Assembly: GCA_029532625.1 (NCBI GenBank)
Contig: JARFXM010000009.1
Coordinates: 5,507,501 to 5,571,500, forward strand
Direction: 5' to 3'
DNA from: Lomentospora prolificans
Taxonomy: Eukaryota; Ascomycota; Sordariomycetes; Microascales; Microascaceae
DNA length: 64,000 nt
A program made the position numbers and the translations under genes. The notes under the pieces are model-generated. The model ran no database searches, was not told the DNA's origin, and was given only the letters and a program-made list of their open reading frames with translations. How positions within the stretch are numbered: the stretch's first letter is position 1; every line of letters begins with the position of its first letter. Positions 12,593-22,440 of the stretch are shown one piece after another.

Positions 12593-15500
12593 ATGAGCTC
12601 CCTCATCCCGAGGGGCGGCTTCCAGCTGCCCTTTCAGAAACGTCTCAGTAACCTGTATAACGACACCAAGAAGTCGTCCGACTTCGTCAAGGAGCCCGTC
12701 CAGAATGCCGAGGACCCGGAAATTAAGGCGCTGCATCGCAAGCTGCGCATCCAAAAGGACCGGCTTGTCACCTGGGGCGTTGAGTGGTCGGATCCTTCTC
12801 AGTCGGCCGAGATCGATGAATCCCTCTCCAAGGCAGGTCTCAGCGAGGTTGTGGGCAGTATCATGTCTACGATCAAGGACATCCTGGCTGAGGCGGAGCC
12901 GCTTTGGCAGAGCTACAAGGACGGCCGGAGCGGGATTTCGGGCGGCGGAGGAGGCGATGGGAATTCCACCAAGGGGAATTCCGCGGATCGAAAGCGGCCA
13001 ATCATTATTTGGGATCGGGGCCGATTTGAGGATTTGGTGAAGGACCTGACCATGTCGATCGATACGCTGTACGACCTCTCGAGGACGAGGTCGTCGCAGG
13101 CGTCGAGCTTCGTCGCAGCGCCAGTAGGGGTAGGTGGAGGCGGCGTGTTTCACTCGGGCAAGTCGTCCAGCGAGGAGACCAAAGGCTTTGAATCGACGCG
13201 GATGCGCACGCCGCAGCATATTGCGCCGAGTACTCTGGTGCCCCTGCGATACATGCAACAAACTGACGGAACGTCACGCGTCGTTTCTGAATTGAAGGAG
13301 AGGGACATCGTTCTCATGAACAAGCAGGCTTTCGCCGAACTACCGCGAGCGAGCGATGCACAGCAGTGGGCACCCATGCTCCTCGAGTTCGCTACATTTG
13401 ATTCCATCTATTCAACAACGGGCATCATGCCTCCGATGGCGCGCTTCGAGAAGCTTTCCGCCGGGCTTCAGCGGGGGCCGCAGCGATCACCGGGGACATG
13501 GACCGGTCTTCCTCGTCTTTTGGGATACTACGAAGACTTGGAACGTACGCGGTTAGGTCTGGTCTACCAGTTCCCCACGGCTTTCAACCCAGTCTCGTTT
13601 GACCCGCATACCAGGTTACCTTCAGGACAGCTGTACACGCTCCGTGATCTGCTCTCAAGGCCGGATTACGAACCGCGCCTCGAGGCCAAATTCCGGCTTG
13701 CGCACAACCTCGCCAATACCGTCTTCGACATGCACTCGCGGGGTATCACCCACGGCAACCTTGTCGATAGCAGTGTCGCCTTCTGCACTACGAAGATCAA
13801 CGATGACACCGACGAACCGGACGTGAGGCGGCCTCTTCTTACTTCTTTTGAACTGTTCCCGGATACACCCTCGGATGAAACATCGACATTGCGCCAGCCG
13901 CTCTTCCACCATCCGCTGGATCCTTACATCACGAAGCACTCGCCGCTAGGGAACTGGACGGATCTCCGTGTGCTGGACCTCTACTCACTTGCCATGGTCC
14001 TGACGTGTATTGGTATGTGGTCTAATATTGAGATGCTAGTGCCGGACCCGAGTGTGCCGTCGGTGCCCGAGTCGATTATGGAGAAGATTGCCATTCAGTG
14101 CGGTACTCTCTACATGAAGGCCGTACAAGTATGTTGGCGTGCTGCGGAGCAAGAGTTCTCGGGTGAGGGACCGACCGGAGATGAGCTGCTTGCGTCCGTC
14201 CAGATGGACGTTAGCCGTTGTCTCGAGGCGTGCTGCATCATTGATGGGGTGAGCGGCCTGGAAGATCGTATTATTGAGGAGAGAATGCGAGAGGAACAGC
14301 CTATCCCCACACCTGTATCGGCACCCGCGGCGATACCGGCTCCTATACCACCTTCTCCGTCATTCACGACGGCAAGGTACCAGCCTGCAAGGGCGCTTAC
14401 AGAGCGATCATCGCTCAAGACTCTCACACCTAAATTCTCGCCTGAGATGGCTACCGGATACACCAAAGTCAACCACAGGCCGGACCCACCCCGCCAAGAA
14501 CCCAAGGCACTAGAGGAGAAGCCCCGAGGGAAACGGGAGCCGAAAGTGGAGCCAAAGAAGGCCCTCCAGGAAAAGCCCGCTGGTAAGTACATCGGATCCA
14601 TGGTCGGCTGGTTTGAATACGTTTGTGATTGCTGACGTCTACTTCGTGGTAGAACCCAAGGAGAAAATGCGCTTGTACCCTCAGGTGGAGATACCGCCCG
14701 AGGCTATCGAGAGGTGGAACAAGGATATCATGCCCAAGATCAACATGGCGCTCCGCCAGTTCTATCGCAAGTATCCCGAGTCTGTAGAGATCTCGCTGGA
14801 GGCCATCGGTCCCTCGGCGAACGCGACCAAGCCTACCGTGCTGGTTGTCTGCACCTCTGTGGGTAAGGTGAAAAGCATACTAAACCGTAAGATGTCGGAC
14901 CTCTTTGACGGTGTTGCTCCCGAGTTTGGTCTCAAGGTGTGCAAGGGTAAGGTGATTCGTGCCAGCAAAGGTTCGATGCCGACCACGGCTGATGCGAAGC
15001 GGAGCATGGGCCCGACTGGTAACCCACCAGGCTCTGACGACGAGGACGAGGAGGATGGACCTGCCGCCGCAAATACTTCATACCAGGAGCGACCGCTCAA
15101 TGGTGCTAGCATTGGTGCGTGGATCGGGGATCGGCACCTGCCTGCCGTTAGTTTCGGTGGTCTTGTCATTGTCGATGATAAGCCGTATGGTATGACGGTG
15201 CATCATATGCTGGATGACCCGAGCTGCAGCAACTCTGTCGATGAGCCCCAGCGCTCGGCTGCGTACCCTGGATGGTCAGAGAGCTCATCCGGCGAAAGCG
15301 ATGAGGATTTCGCATGCGAGTTTTCCGACTCGGACTCGGATGAAGACACTGAGCTTACCAGCGACGACGAAGAGGACGAGGACTATGAGTCGGACGAGGA
15401 GGGAGAGTACAACGAACCCGGCGACATTCCTGGAATCGAGCCCGGTTGTGGTGATGGCTACATCATTACGCAGCCAGCCTTTGATGATGTCGAGGATTGG

Positions 15501-16433
15501 TTTTTTCCCTCGGCCGAGACCAAGAACGAAGATCACATCGACAGCTTCAGTCTCGGCGAGATGTACGCCTCTAGCGGCCTGCGGCGCCGCCACGAGGGCG
15601 GCCTCATCCACGAGGTGGACTGGGCGCTCTTCGAGTTCCAGAGCGAGCGTCTCCCCAACGCCAATTCCTTCCCCCGATCCGGCAGCCCAACCGAAGGGCC
15701 TTTAGCCCTGCAGCCGACGACCGTCGTCGCGACGGACCTGCTTCCCGGCCTGGAAGTGCAGTGCAGCGCGCGGACGAGCGGAGTGCAGACGGGCAAGATC
15801 CTTCCGGCGCTGACGAGCATCAAGATTTACGGACGCAAGTCAATGAGCCATGCGTATCAAATCACGAGCACGACGCGGAACGCCGTAGCTGCGGGCCAAT
15901 GCCACCCCCTCGGCGTGCCCGGAGACTCGGGCGCGTGGGTGGTGGACAAGGATAACGGACGGGTGTGCGGACACGTGCTTGCGTACAGCCAGAGGAAGCA
16001 AGTGGCGTATATCTGCCCAATGGAGATGTTGTTGAACGATATCGCCGACACGTTGGAGGCGGCGGAAGTCAAGCTGCCGGGCGGGGAGGCGGTTATTTCG
16101 GGTAAGGCGAAGGAAGACGCGGATTTTGTAAAAATATCGAGTTTGAAAGTGCAGGATTCCGACGAAGACGAAGAGGAGGATGAGGACGAGGAGGAAGAGA
16201 CACGAGCGCTCGCTCCGAGCGAAAAGGTCCGAAGAAGCCGGGCGACTTTGCAAAAGCCCAAGGCGGAGCCCACGGAAAAGCGAGCGGCGCGCGACGTGGA
16301 GCTACCCTACATTTCGGAAAAGGTGGAGGAGAAGAGCGTAGCGGGCGACGCAGCGCCGATCCAGGTGCCGGCCAGCGAACTGCTCGTGTGCATGCAGCCG
16401 GCCCAGAGAGGTTACGGAAGTCGTTTTTTGTAG
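12593..16433 (+). CDS. HeLo-like / pseudokinase / trypsin-like protease fusion protein
   Basis: Modelled as join(12593..14582, 14653..16433), 1,256 residues. The 70-nt intron (GTAAGT...GGTAG) moves one frame to the next. Domains in order: (1) residues 1-160, a helical region with LRIQKDRLVTWG (51-62) and an amphipathic helix around STIKDILAEAEPLW, resembling HeLo/HET-S-type cell-death domains. (2) About 215-560, a protein-kinase fold in which the catalytic loop reads THGNL (386-390) instead of HRD...N and the DFG site reads TSFE (417-420), so it is a predicted pseudokinase. (3) A Pro-rich linker, then a conserved 664-770 segment. (4) About 815-1130, a trypsin-fold domain with TVHH (His847/848), VDWALFEF (Asp986) and GDSGAW (Ser1089), interrupted by a very acidic insert (about 870-920). 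(5) A charged tail. Helical death domain plus pseudokinase recalls MLKL topology. Domain assignments are by eye and activity is untested. A conserved fungal family of unknown role is the cautious reading. Confidence 0.85.
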
Positions 16434-16674
16434 ATTCAGGAGTGACGGGCTGGTGGTTTTGGGACGGGAGGAGTTGGGTTTCTCATCTCATTTCAACATG
16501 ATGACAGGATATATCGGGTTTGGATAGATTGCCTCCTGGGCTTTGACACCACTTTGGATGTGCTTTTAGTACTTTGATATCCCAGTTCTTTGAAACATTC
16601 CTTTTGTTGTTAATTTTTTTTTATATATAAAAAACGCATTTAATTGAATTTTGTAATTAGCTTGGTTTTCCTTT

Positions 16675-17524
16675 TTACATAAAGTCGTCTTCCCAGTCCT
16701 CGCCGCGGTTTTGGTTACTTGAGGAGGCCAGCGCATCCTCGTCAAAGAGGTCATCGTAAGCGTGGTCTTTTTGCCATTTCTTCTCCTTGTACTCTTGGGC
16801 TTGGCGGATCTCCTCCTTTTTCTAATTTGCGAGTCCTCGTCAGTCAAAAGAGGGCGGGATCTCTCGAACAGAAGGTTATTGAAAAAGATAAAAAAGATAA
16901 AAAATGAAAAATAAAAAAATAAAAGAAACACAGTTTCACTCACCCTCGCCTGCAAAGTAGCCTGCTCCCTTCTCCTCAGCTCCTTCATCCTCTCATCCCT
17001 CTCCTTCTTCAAATCCGGCTTACTCTCCACTCTCGTCTTATTCAACCTATTCACAATCGGATTCTCCCTCTGCGCGACGTGCACCTTTTTCACCATCTTC
17101 TGATCCTGAAAGCTCACCTGGCCCACATCCATGCTGCCGTCCTTGCGCAGGTTCGCCCACGGCGTGTAGATGATGGTGACGTTGTCCTTCTTGTTACCCT
17201 CGATCGAGTTGGCCTTGGTCAGCTGAGCCAGGTCGACGAGGAGGGCCTGCGGGAGGGCGTCCCAGGTTTGGCCCTCCTGCATGCGGAGGTAGACGTGGGC
17301 GCTGGAGAGTTTGTCGACGTGGAACCAGACGTCTTCTTCCCAGCCGTACTTTATGAGGTCTTCATCTAGCGTTGGGGGAGGGGTGGATATGTGTTACTAA
17401 AGTCGAAAGGGCAGGAGGGGGGGGAGCTTTCCATTGTCGCGTCTATCATACTTTCGAATTTGTCCTTGCCTACGTAGATTTTCGCCGGCGGATCTACCGC
17501 CGTGGAGGTGAAGTAGTAAACCAT
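16675..17524 (-). CDS. JLP2: CCDC25 / Jlp2 homologue (DUF814, NFACT-R domain)
   Basis: CDS is complement(16675..16821, 16944..17365, 17452..17524), 213 residues, close to the roughly 208 of human CCDC25. The start MVYYFTS was chosen because the family begins this way; the frame is open upstream but non-conserved there. Exon 1 joins exon 2 across an 86-nt intron to give KFENEDLIKYGW, a family signature, followed by VWFHVDKLSSAHVYLR, VDLAQLTKANSIEGNKK, VTIIYTPWANLRK and MDVGQVSF. The second intron (122 nt) is very T-rich after its donor. The protein ends in a Lys/Glu-rich helix and an acidic tail (WEDDFM). DUF814/NFACT-R domains bind RNA or nucleic acids; yeast Jlp2 is uncharacterised. It is convergent with the fusion-protein gene, with 241 bp between stops. 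Identity is secure; function is inferred. Confidence 0.92.
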
Positions 17525-18387
17525 CGCTGCGGGTCGCGGGAATCCCGGAGCCTTTTGGGGCGACGGGCGGATGAGGGTGAGATCGACTGTGAAGGTGGGT
17601 GGGGTGATGGAAAAAGAGATGAAAAGTTTGGCCGGGGGTTGCTGGCTGGCGATGCGGGATCCGTAGTGGGGGAGAGGAGGGGCAAATAGACGCCGCGCCG
17701 CTGGCTGGCTGGCTGTTGGTGAAGAGGAGGACGGGGAGGGGGAGGTGGTCAAATCTAGCCGGACGGACACGCGCTGACGGGCCTTGGGGGCTTGAGGTTA
17801 GGGAGAGGGAGGTTTGGCTCTTGGCGTTGACTATGCTAGTTTATTGGCGACAAGATGAGAGATGTATTTGTATTCCTCGATTATCCTCCCTCGCGGCCTT
17901 TACAGTTTCGTTCCTTCCTTGATCTGGCATCGTGAAGGGAGCACGTGACCTACTCGAAACTGTGAAGCCATCTCGAGAAAGTGCGTAATGGTGAAAAAAA
18001 AAAAGAAAAAAAAGAATTTGGGCGCTGCTCGCCGAGGGGTTCGAATGACCGACCTCCCGGCCCGTCGCATGGCCCCCCGAAAACTCGTCCGGGGACTTCT
18101 TGTTTTCTAACTTGAGCGCTTCGAGTAAACCACTAGCACTAGGGCACCGGTCGCAGGATTGCCGGCTGGCTCTACCCAAATTTGGATGTATAACTGACTG
18201 GTTATGTAGAGGTTCTGGGAGGGAAGCTCCCTCCCGACTTAGAGCATGGCTTTGGCCTCGAGCGAACGGACCAAGTCTACAGGTTTGCAGGACTTGGACT
18301 GTACTGTCCTGAAACCCGACGTACAAGTTCATATGGCCCGTCAAGCTTCAGTATATATATATATATATATATACAATGTTCCTTCAT
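17525..18387. other. Intergenic 0.86 kb with GCTGGCTGGC repeats and A-rich tract
   Basis: This is the promoter side of the JLP2 homologue. Overlapping GCTGGCTGGC units occur at 17641-17650 and 17701-17714, and an A-rich tract at about 17994-18014. A TTCGAA-containing stretch next to the A-rich tract was tested for a tRNA and rejected. Confidence 0.5.
18350..18373. repeat. (TA)n microsatellite
   Basis: An uninterrupted TA dinucleotide run lies 15 bases downstream of the stop codon of the minus-strand 2OG-Fe(II) oxygenase gene, that is, in its 3' UTR. Confidence 0.95.
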
Positions 18388-19326
18388 TCACTCCTTCGCA
18401 TCGCCCCCGTCTACCGCCTCCGGCTCCGGGTCCCATGCCTCCGGCCCAACATACTGCTTCGGCCAAATATTCATCGCGGTCTTGGACCCCTCCTTCACCG
18501 GAAGCCCCGCATGCCTCGTCCTTTCATCGCCCGTCCCATTCGCAAACAGGTTCACCCAAAACAGCGCGTTCCCCGCCACCGGCCTAAACGCCAACCCGCC
18601 TTTCTCGTGCTCCCGCCACGGAAACCGATCCGGCTCGGCCCTGTGCTGGGGCGACACGGCCCTCAGGTGCGGAAAGTATGTCTCGCCCTCGGTGCAGTCG
18701 TCCTCCAAGATGGCGAAGAAGCTCGCCGGCCTGTTCCACTTCCTGTCCCTGTCCTCGGCCGGGTAGACGCGCTGTGGCACGGGGTACCAGTCGAAATGTA
18801 GGTCAAACTTCTGCTTGGGCTTGTACCGGACCAGCTGCGGCGAGCCCATCTCGTCCTTGCCGGGCGAGAGCATGGTGCCCATGAAGTCGTTTGCGCGGTC
18901 GAGCACGCATCGCACCACGTCGACGTCGACGGGTAAGCCCGCGCTCCAGGATGTCCGCGCGGTATCTTTGGTCGTGCGGCCGCGTTTCGTCGTCATGGAC
19001 GGTTTGAATAGGCCGTCTGCTTCTTCCAGGAGGCCGTCGATTTCGCGCTTACTGATGAAGTCGTGGATGTAGATCACCAAGGGGTCCGTCGATACGATGT
19101 GGGTGCGATAGGGCTGGACGACGCATTCGAAAGGCGCCCTGGTACCGTTGCCTTTGCCACCTGCGGGAGAGGCTAGGTTGCTCCGGGGCCAGTAGGATTG
19201 GATGTTGCGGTGGAGAGAGTCGAGGTTGAGGATGGCGACGTCGCGGAGCTGTGGGGATGTCACGGCGAGGATGGCGATGCCGACGCCCGCCGAGAAGCTT
19301 GTGAGTTTGCTCACCCACCCCGTCAT
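18388..19326 (-). CDS. Prolyl 4-hydroxylase-like 2-oxoglutarate/Fe(II) oxygenase, membrane-anchored
   Basis: A single-exon gene of 312 residues. An N-terminal hydrophobic segment (about residues 8-25) predicts a signal anchor, so the catalytic part is likely in the ER lumen. The P4H-type double-stranded beta-helix carries the iron facial triad: H177 and D179 in FDLHFDW, H272 in TRHAGLPV, with K282 in SKTAMNIW as the expected 2-oxoglutarate ligand. TEGETYFP and GNALFWVN are typical P4H-alpha strands. The family hydroxylates prolyl residues on secreted or ribosomal proteins; the substrate here cannot be read from sequence. The ATG at 19326 is the first in frame and places the anchor at the N-terminus. 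No other gene lies close on its 5' side. Confidence 0.93.
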   Translation of the reverse strand: MTGWVSKLTSFSAGVGIAILAVTSPQLRDVAILNLDSLHRNIQSYWPRSNLASPAGGKGNGTRAPFECVVQPYRTHIVSTDPLVIYIHDFISKREIDGLLEEADGLFKPSMTTKRGRTTKDTARTSWSAGLPVDVDVVRCVLDRANDFMGTMLSPGKDEMGSPQLVRYKPKQKFDLHFDWYPVPQRVYPAEDRDRKWNRPASFFAILEDDCTEGETYFPHLRAVSPQHRAEPDRFPWREHEKGGLAFRPVAGNALFWVNLFANGTGDERTRHAGLPVKEGSKTAMNIWPKQYVGPEAWDPEPEAVDGGDAKE

Positions 19327-20711
19327 AACGCAGGCTGGTCAGAGAACAATCCCTTTTTTGTTCTTTTCAAATCGAGAATAAGTGCGGAAAGAGAAAACCG
19401 CTCGTCGCAGCTCCTTCCTTTTCGCATGGAAGAAAGCGGGTGAAAGGTAATGAGATTGCAAATTCAAGCGCCCCGATTCTAGATCTAGGACCGGGCACGA
19501 GAGTAAGACAAAAATGCGATCGAGAGAGGTCTCCGGGTTGTTACGTGCCTTTTTGGTTTATCCCACCAGCTCTTTCTTTCTTATCAATCAGGCTCCCCAA
19601 AATCTTGGGTCGCCGTCGTGATATTACTAGAAAGCTTCAGTGACGGGCCAGGGAACACTTGGCCAATTCCGGTTCTCGTTTCCAAAGGGGAATCAGTCGA
19701 TTAATCGACCCTCTCATGTGTGTTCTCAATATATCTTCCCCCCCGAGATATATACCCTCCTCCACAGATCGCCCAAAGTTGTATCAAGTAGACATAACGC
19801 ACCATGGCCCGCTGGCTTGCCACCAGACCAGGGGCGCAGCAGCCAGGCTGCTAGACGAACGGACGGCGCTGGCCGATTGTACGACTGCAGTAGAGCCAGC
19901 AGTGGGTGAAGACATTAATTTATATTATCCGGCCGGCTCGCTGGCTGGCTTCCTCCATTTCCTCGTTCGCCTGACACTGAGGAGTCTCATTTCGGGTCTG
20001 TCGGGAGCGAAGCATACCGCCATGAAATCTCAATCACCCCACTCAGCTGCGATAGGATCGCGAGTAATAATATTAGCTGATGTTCAACTTAGTTCAGTAT
20101 TCCTTCGGGGGTCGAAACTGGCTGTCACTTTGCGACGCAAATGTCGGGACGTCAGTCGTCAAAGTGATTTCCTCCGTCATGGCACGCCGCCAAGCATCTG
20201 GGCTCTTGAGAGGAAAACAAGCCTCGGGCGGAAGTCTATCCCGGAGAGACTGTTATTAATACCTTTCTGCCTATCGAGAATGTCTATTTTATTTTATATT
20301 TCATTTTTTTTGATTATTTTTATTTTTATTTTATTATTTTATTATTTTTATTTTATTATTGTTATTCTTATTTTATTATTTTCCCCACCTACCTCTGGCG
20401 CCAGCCACGCTTCATCCTGCTAAGAAGCATCCATGGATCCCGTGCGAAAAAAAGACAAAAAGACAAAAGGAAAATACAATTGAGCCGCATGGCTGGCTCG
20501 CCGCCACTTAATAACATAATACCCTATTACCCGCTTGACACCGCCAAGAGGTATGACCATGGTGCAAAAAAACCATTCCGGCGTACTGCCCTACTTGTAG
20601 ATGGCCATGCAAACCCGTGGAGTCCTCCAGCGGAGACTTCGGTTTATTCAGAACATGCCCAGCGCATATCGTGAGCGGAAAGTCGTTCCGTAGCAGTCTA
20701 GCAACGGTGCC
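19327..20711. other. Intergenic 1.4 kb with low-complexity AT tract
   Basis: Promoter side of the P4H-like gene and 3' side of the BTB gene. A long frame at 19659-20423 on the plus strand is open mainly because it runs into AT-rich low complexity, and it resembles no family. GCTGGCTGGC occurs near 19940. Confidence 0.5.
20285..20383. repeat. T/A low-complexity tract (TTTTA/TTATT units)
   Basis: About 100 bases made of TTTTA, TTATT and similar units with almost no G or C. It is intergenic, between the P4H-like and BTB genes. Confidence 0.9.
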
Positions 20712-21831
20712 TTAGACGAGACTCTGCCTCTGTCGTTTGCGACCACTGCCTGCTTGCGGCTGTAGCTTCTCAGCCTTTTCGCGCTTGACCTTCTCGTCCA
20801 ACACCCGCGCTGCGATTCCATGCGGTTAGCAAACGCCCACTTTCCCTCTCCGATATTCTTCTCGTAGCCCAGCACAGAAACATGGGCCTAAGCCACCTCG
20901 CCGAGGGAAAAAAAAAAAAAACGGAAAGAAACTCACTAAGAACGTCGTATCCGAACTGAGGAAACTCCAAACACAGAGCCTTGAACTCCTCCTCGGCCTC
21001 GGACCGCAACGTATGCGACCTCGTAGCCCACAACTTGGCAATAGGCGCCCGCACCGCCGTATCGTTGGCCGTCGTGTACCCGTAGACGTATCGCGCATAT
21101 GCGATCTCGCCCTTGGCTGTCGAGTTGATACAGTGGATCTTGGACGTGGCAAGTTGCTTGAGCTGCGGGACGTTGAACTTCTCGGCGAGCGTGTAGATGC
21201 GCGCGTGGCGCAGGAGCTGGCTGCCGTCGTCGTCCACGTCGGGGAGGGATGGGTCGTCTTCGAGCGTGCGCTGCCCGGGGATCTTTTTGGGGAAGTAGTC
21301 GCCTGTATAGAGGAATTCGAGGAAGGAGCCGATGGCCTCTACATTTTCGTCGGCTAGGTCTATTTGCCGGGGCTGGAGAGCCGCAGGGGGGCATGCATTA
21401 TTAGTATCGTAAAAATAAAGGTGAGGGCGGAGGGGCCAAGCGGGGTATGGTTGCCAAACGGAGAGGAGAGCGAGCTGAAACTATGCTTGGAAAAAACGTG
21501 TCGCCGCCTTTGGGTGGGGGAAACGTACGCTTCCGTCTTCAGTGAATGCGGCGCATGCCTCTTCGAAGAAGGGGCTCTTGGTCAAGAGAGCCTGATGCGC
21601 CGTGAGGATCGCCCCACTGTCGCCGTTGCCTACTAGCAGTGTAACGATGGGACTCGTCAAGTAGCTTATAAATGACGTCCTCTGCTCAATCAGGGACTCG
21701 TCGGCGAAGGGGAGCTCGTTGGAGGCGGCGGCGGTAGTGGTCTCTGTCGGCTGGGGAGCTTCGCCCATATCGGTGTCGCCGGCGTTCGAGGTCGCCTCTG
21801 TCGCAAGGTTGGGCTCGAGGTCTTCAGCCAT
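20712..21831 (-). CDS. BTB/POZ domain protein, fungal type
   Basis: CDS is complement(20712..20809, 20937..21372, 21529..21831), 278 residues. After an acidic lead the BTB fold starts at SPIVTLLVGNGDSGAILTAH (about residue 61), continues through QALLTKSPFFEEAC, crosses a 156-nt intron, and resumes with PRQIDLADENVEAIGSFLEF and LYTGDYFPKK. A helical region (LAEKFNVPQLKQLATSKI) follows, as in fungal BTB proteins. The last intron (127 nt, branch TGCTAAC, with a 14-base T run on the coding strand) joins FGYDVL to TRVLDEKVKREKAEKLQ and a basic C-terminus (GRKRQRQSLV). BTB domains dimerise and often recruit Cullin-3 ligases; no partner domain is present here to say which. Exon joins keep phase at both introns. 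Confidence 0.88.
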
Positions 21832-22440
21832 TGTGCGGCGGATGGCACATGGGAATGCGAATGCGAATTCGAAAGCGATTGACGGTTCGTGAACGGTTTA
21901 GGCCGGTTGAAGCTCGCACCAGAGCTGTCTGTGGTGAAGGCCTCCTGTGATGGGCGGCGAAAGAGGCAAGGAAAAGAATAGCTCTGGCGAGAGACAGTGT
22001 GTAATTGCGGCCTATAAATGATCGAACCGACCGGCAAGTGGCTGGGTTATGAAACTAAGCGAGAGAACAAGAGGAGAAGGCTCGATTGAAGCTCTCGCCT
22101 CTCGGATTGCTCAGGCTGGAGAAGGAGCTCTCTATCACCAGGACAACAGCACGCCTGGGACATCAAGCTATTGTGCTCGCTTGAGGTATGGTTTTGCTTA
22201 TGTAAACACTCCTACAACCTCCGGCGCAACAGCATGAGCACATGAACTGTGACATCGCAATCAGCCATGGCTTTTAGTGGCGTTGACAGCTTCCACTGTC
22301 CACTAAGGGATACGACCCCGCCACAGACATCGAGACGGGCTTACATGTACGAAGGTAATACTCACATTGCTGGCATTTGGGAATTTCCAATGGTAAATGT
22401 TCAAGGAGATACTCTTAAGGGATTCTCGCCGGAACAATAG
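21832..22440. other. Intergenic 0.6 kb
   Basis: Between two minus-strand genes. It should contain the BTB gene promoter and the 3' end of the coiled-coil gene. No frame of interest was seen. Confidence 0.5.

Noticed and set aside
12314..13261. Antisense frame of 315 codons overlapping the start of the HeLo-like fusion gene
   Set aside because: Arg/Leu-rich shadow of a GC-rich sense frame with no motif of its own.
17990..18110. TTCGAA-containing stretch beside an A-rich tract, resembling a minus-strand tRNA with a Pol III terminator
   Set aside because: No five-pair T stem flanks the loop and no matching acceptor stem was found.
19659..20423. Plus-strand frame of 254 codons
   Set aside because: Its last third is translated AT low complexity (Phe/Ile/Leu runs) and the rest has no conserved feature.
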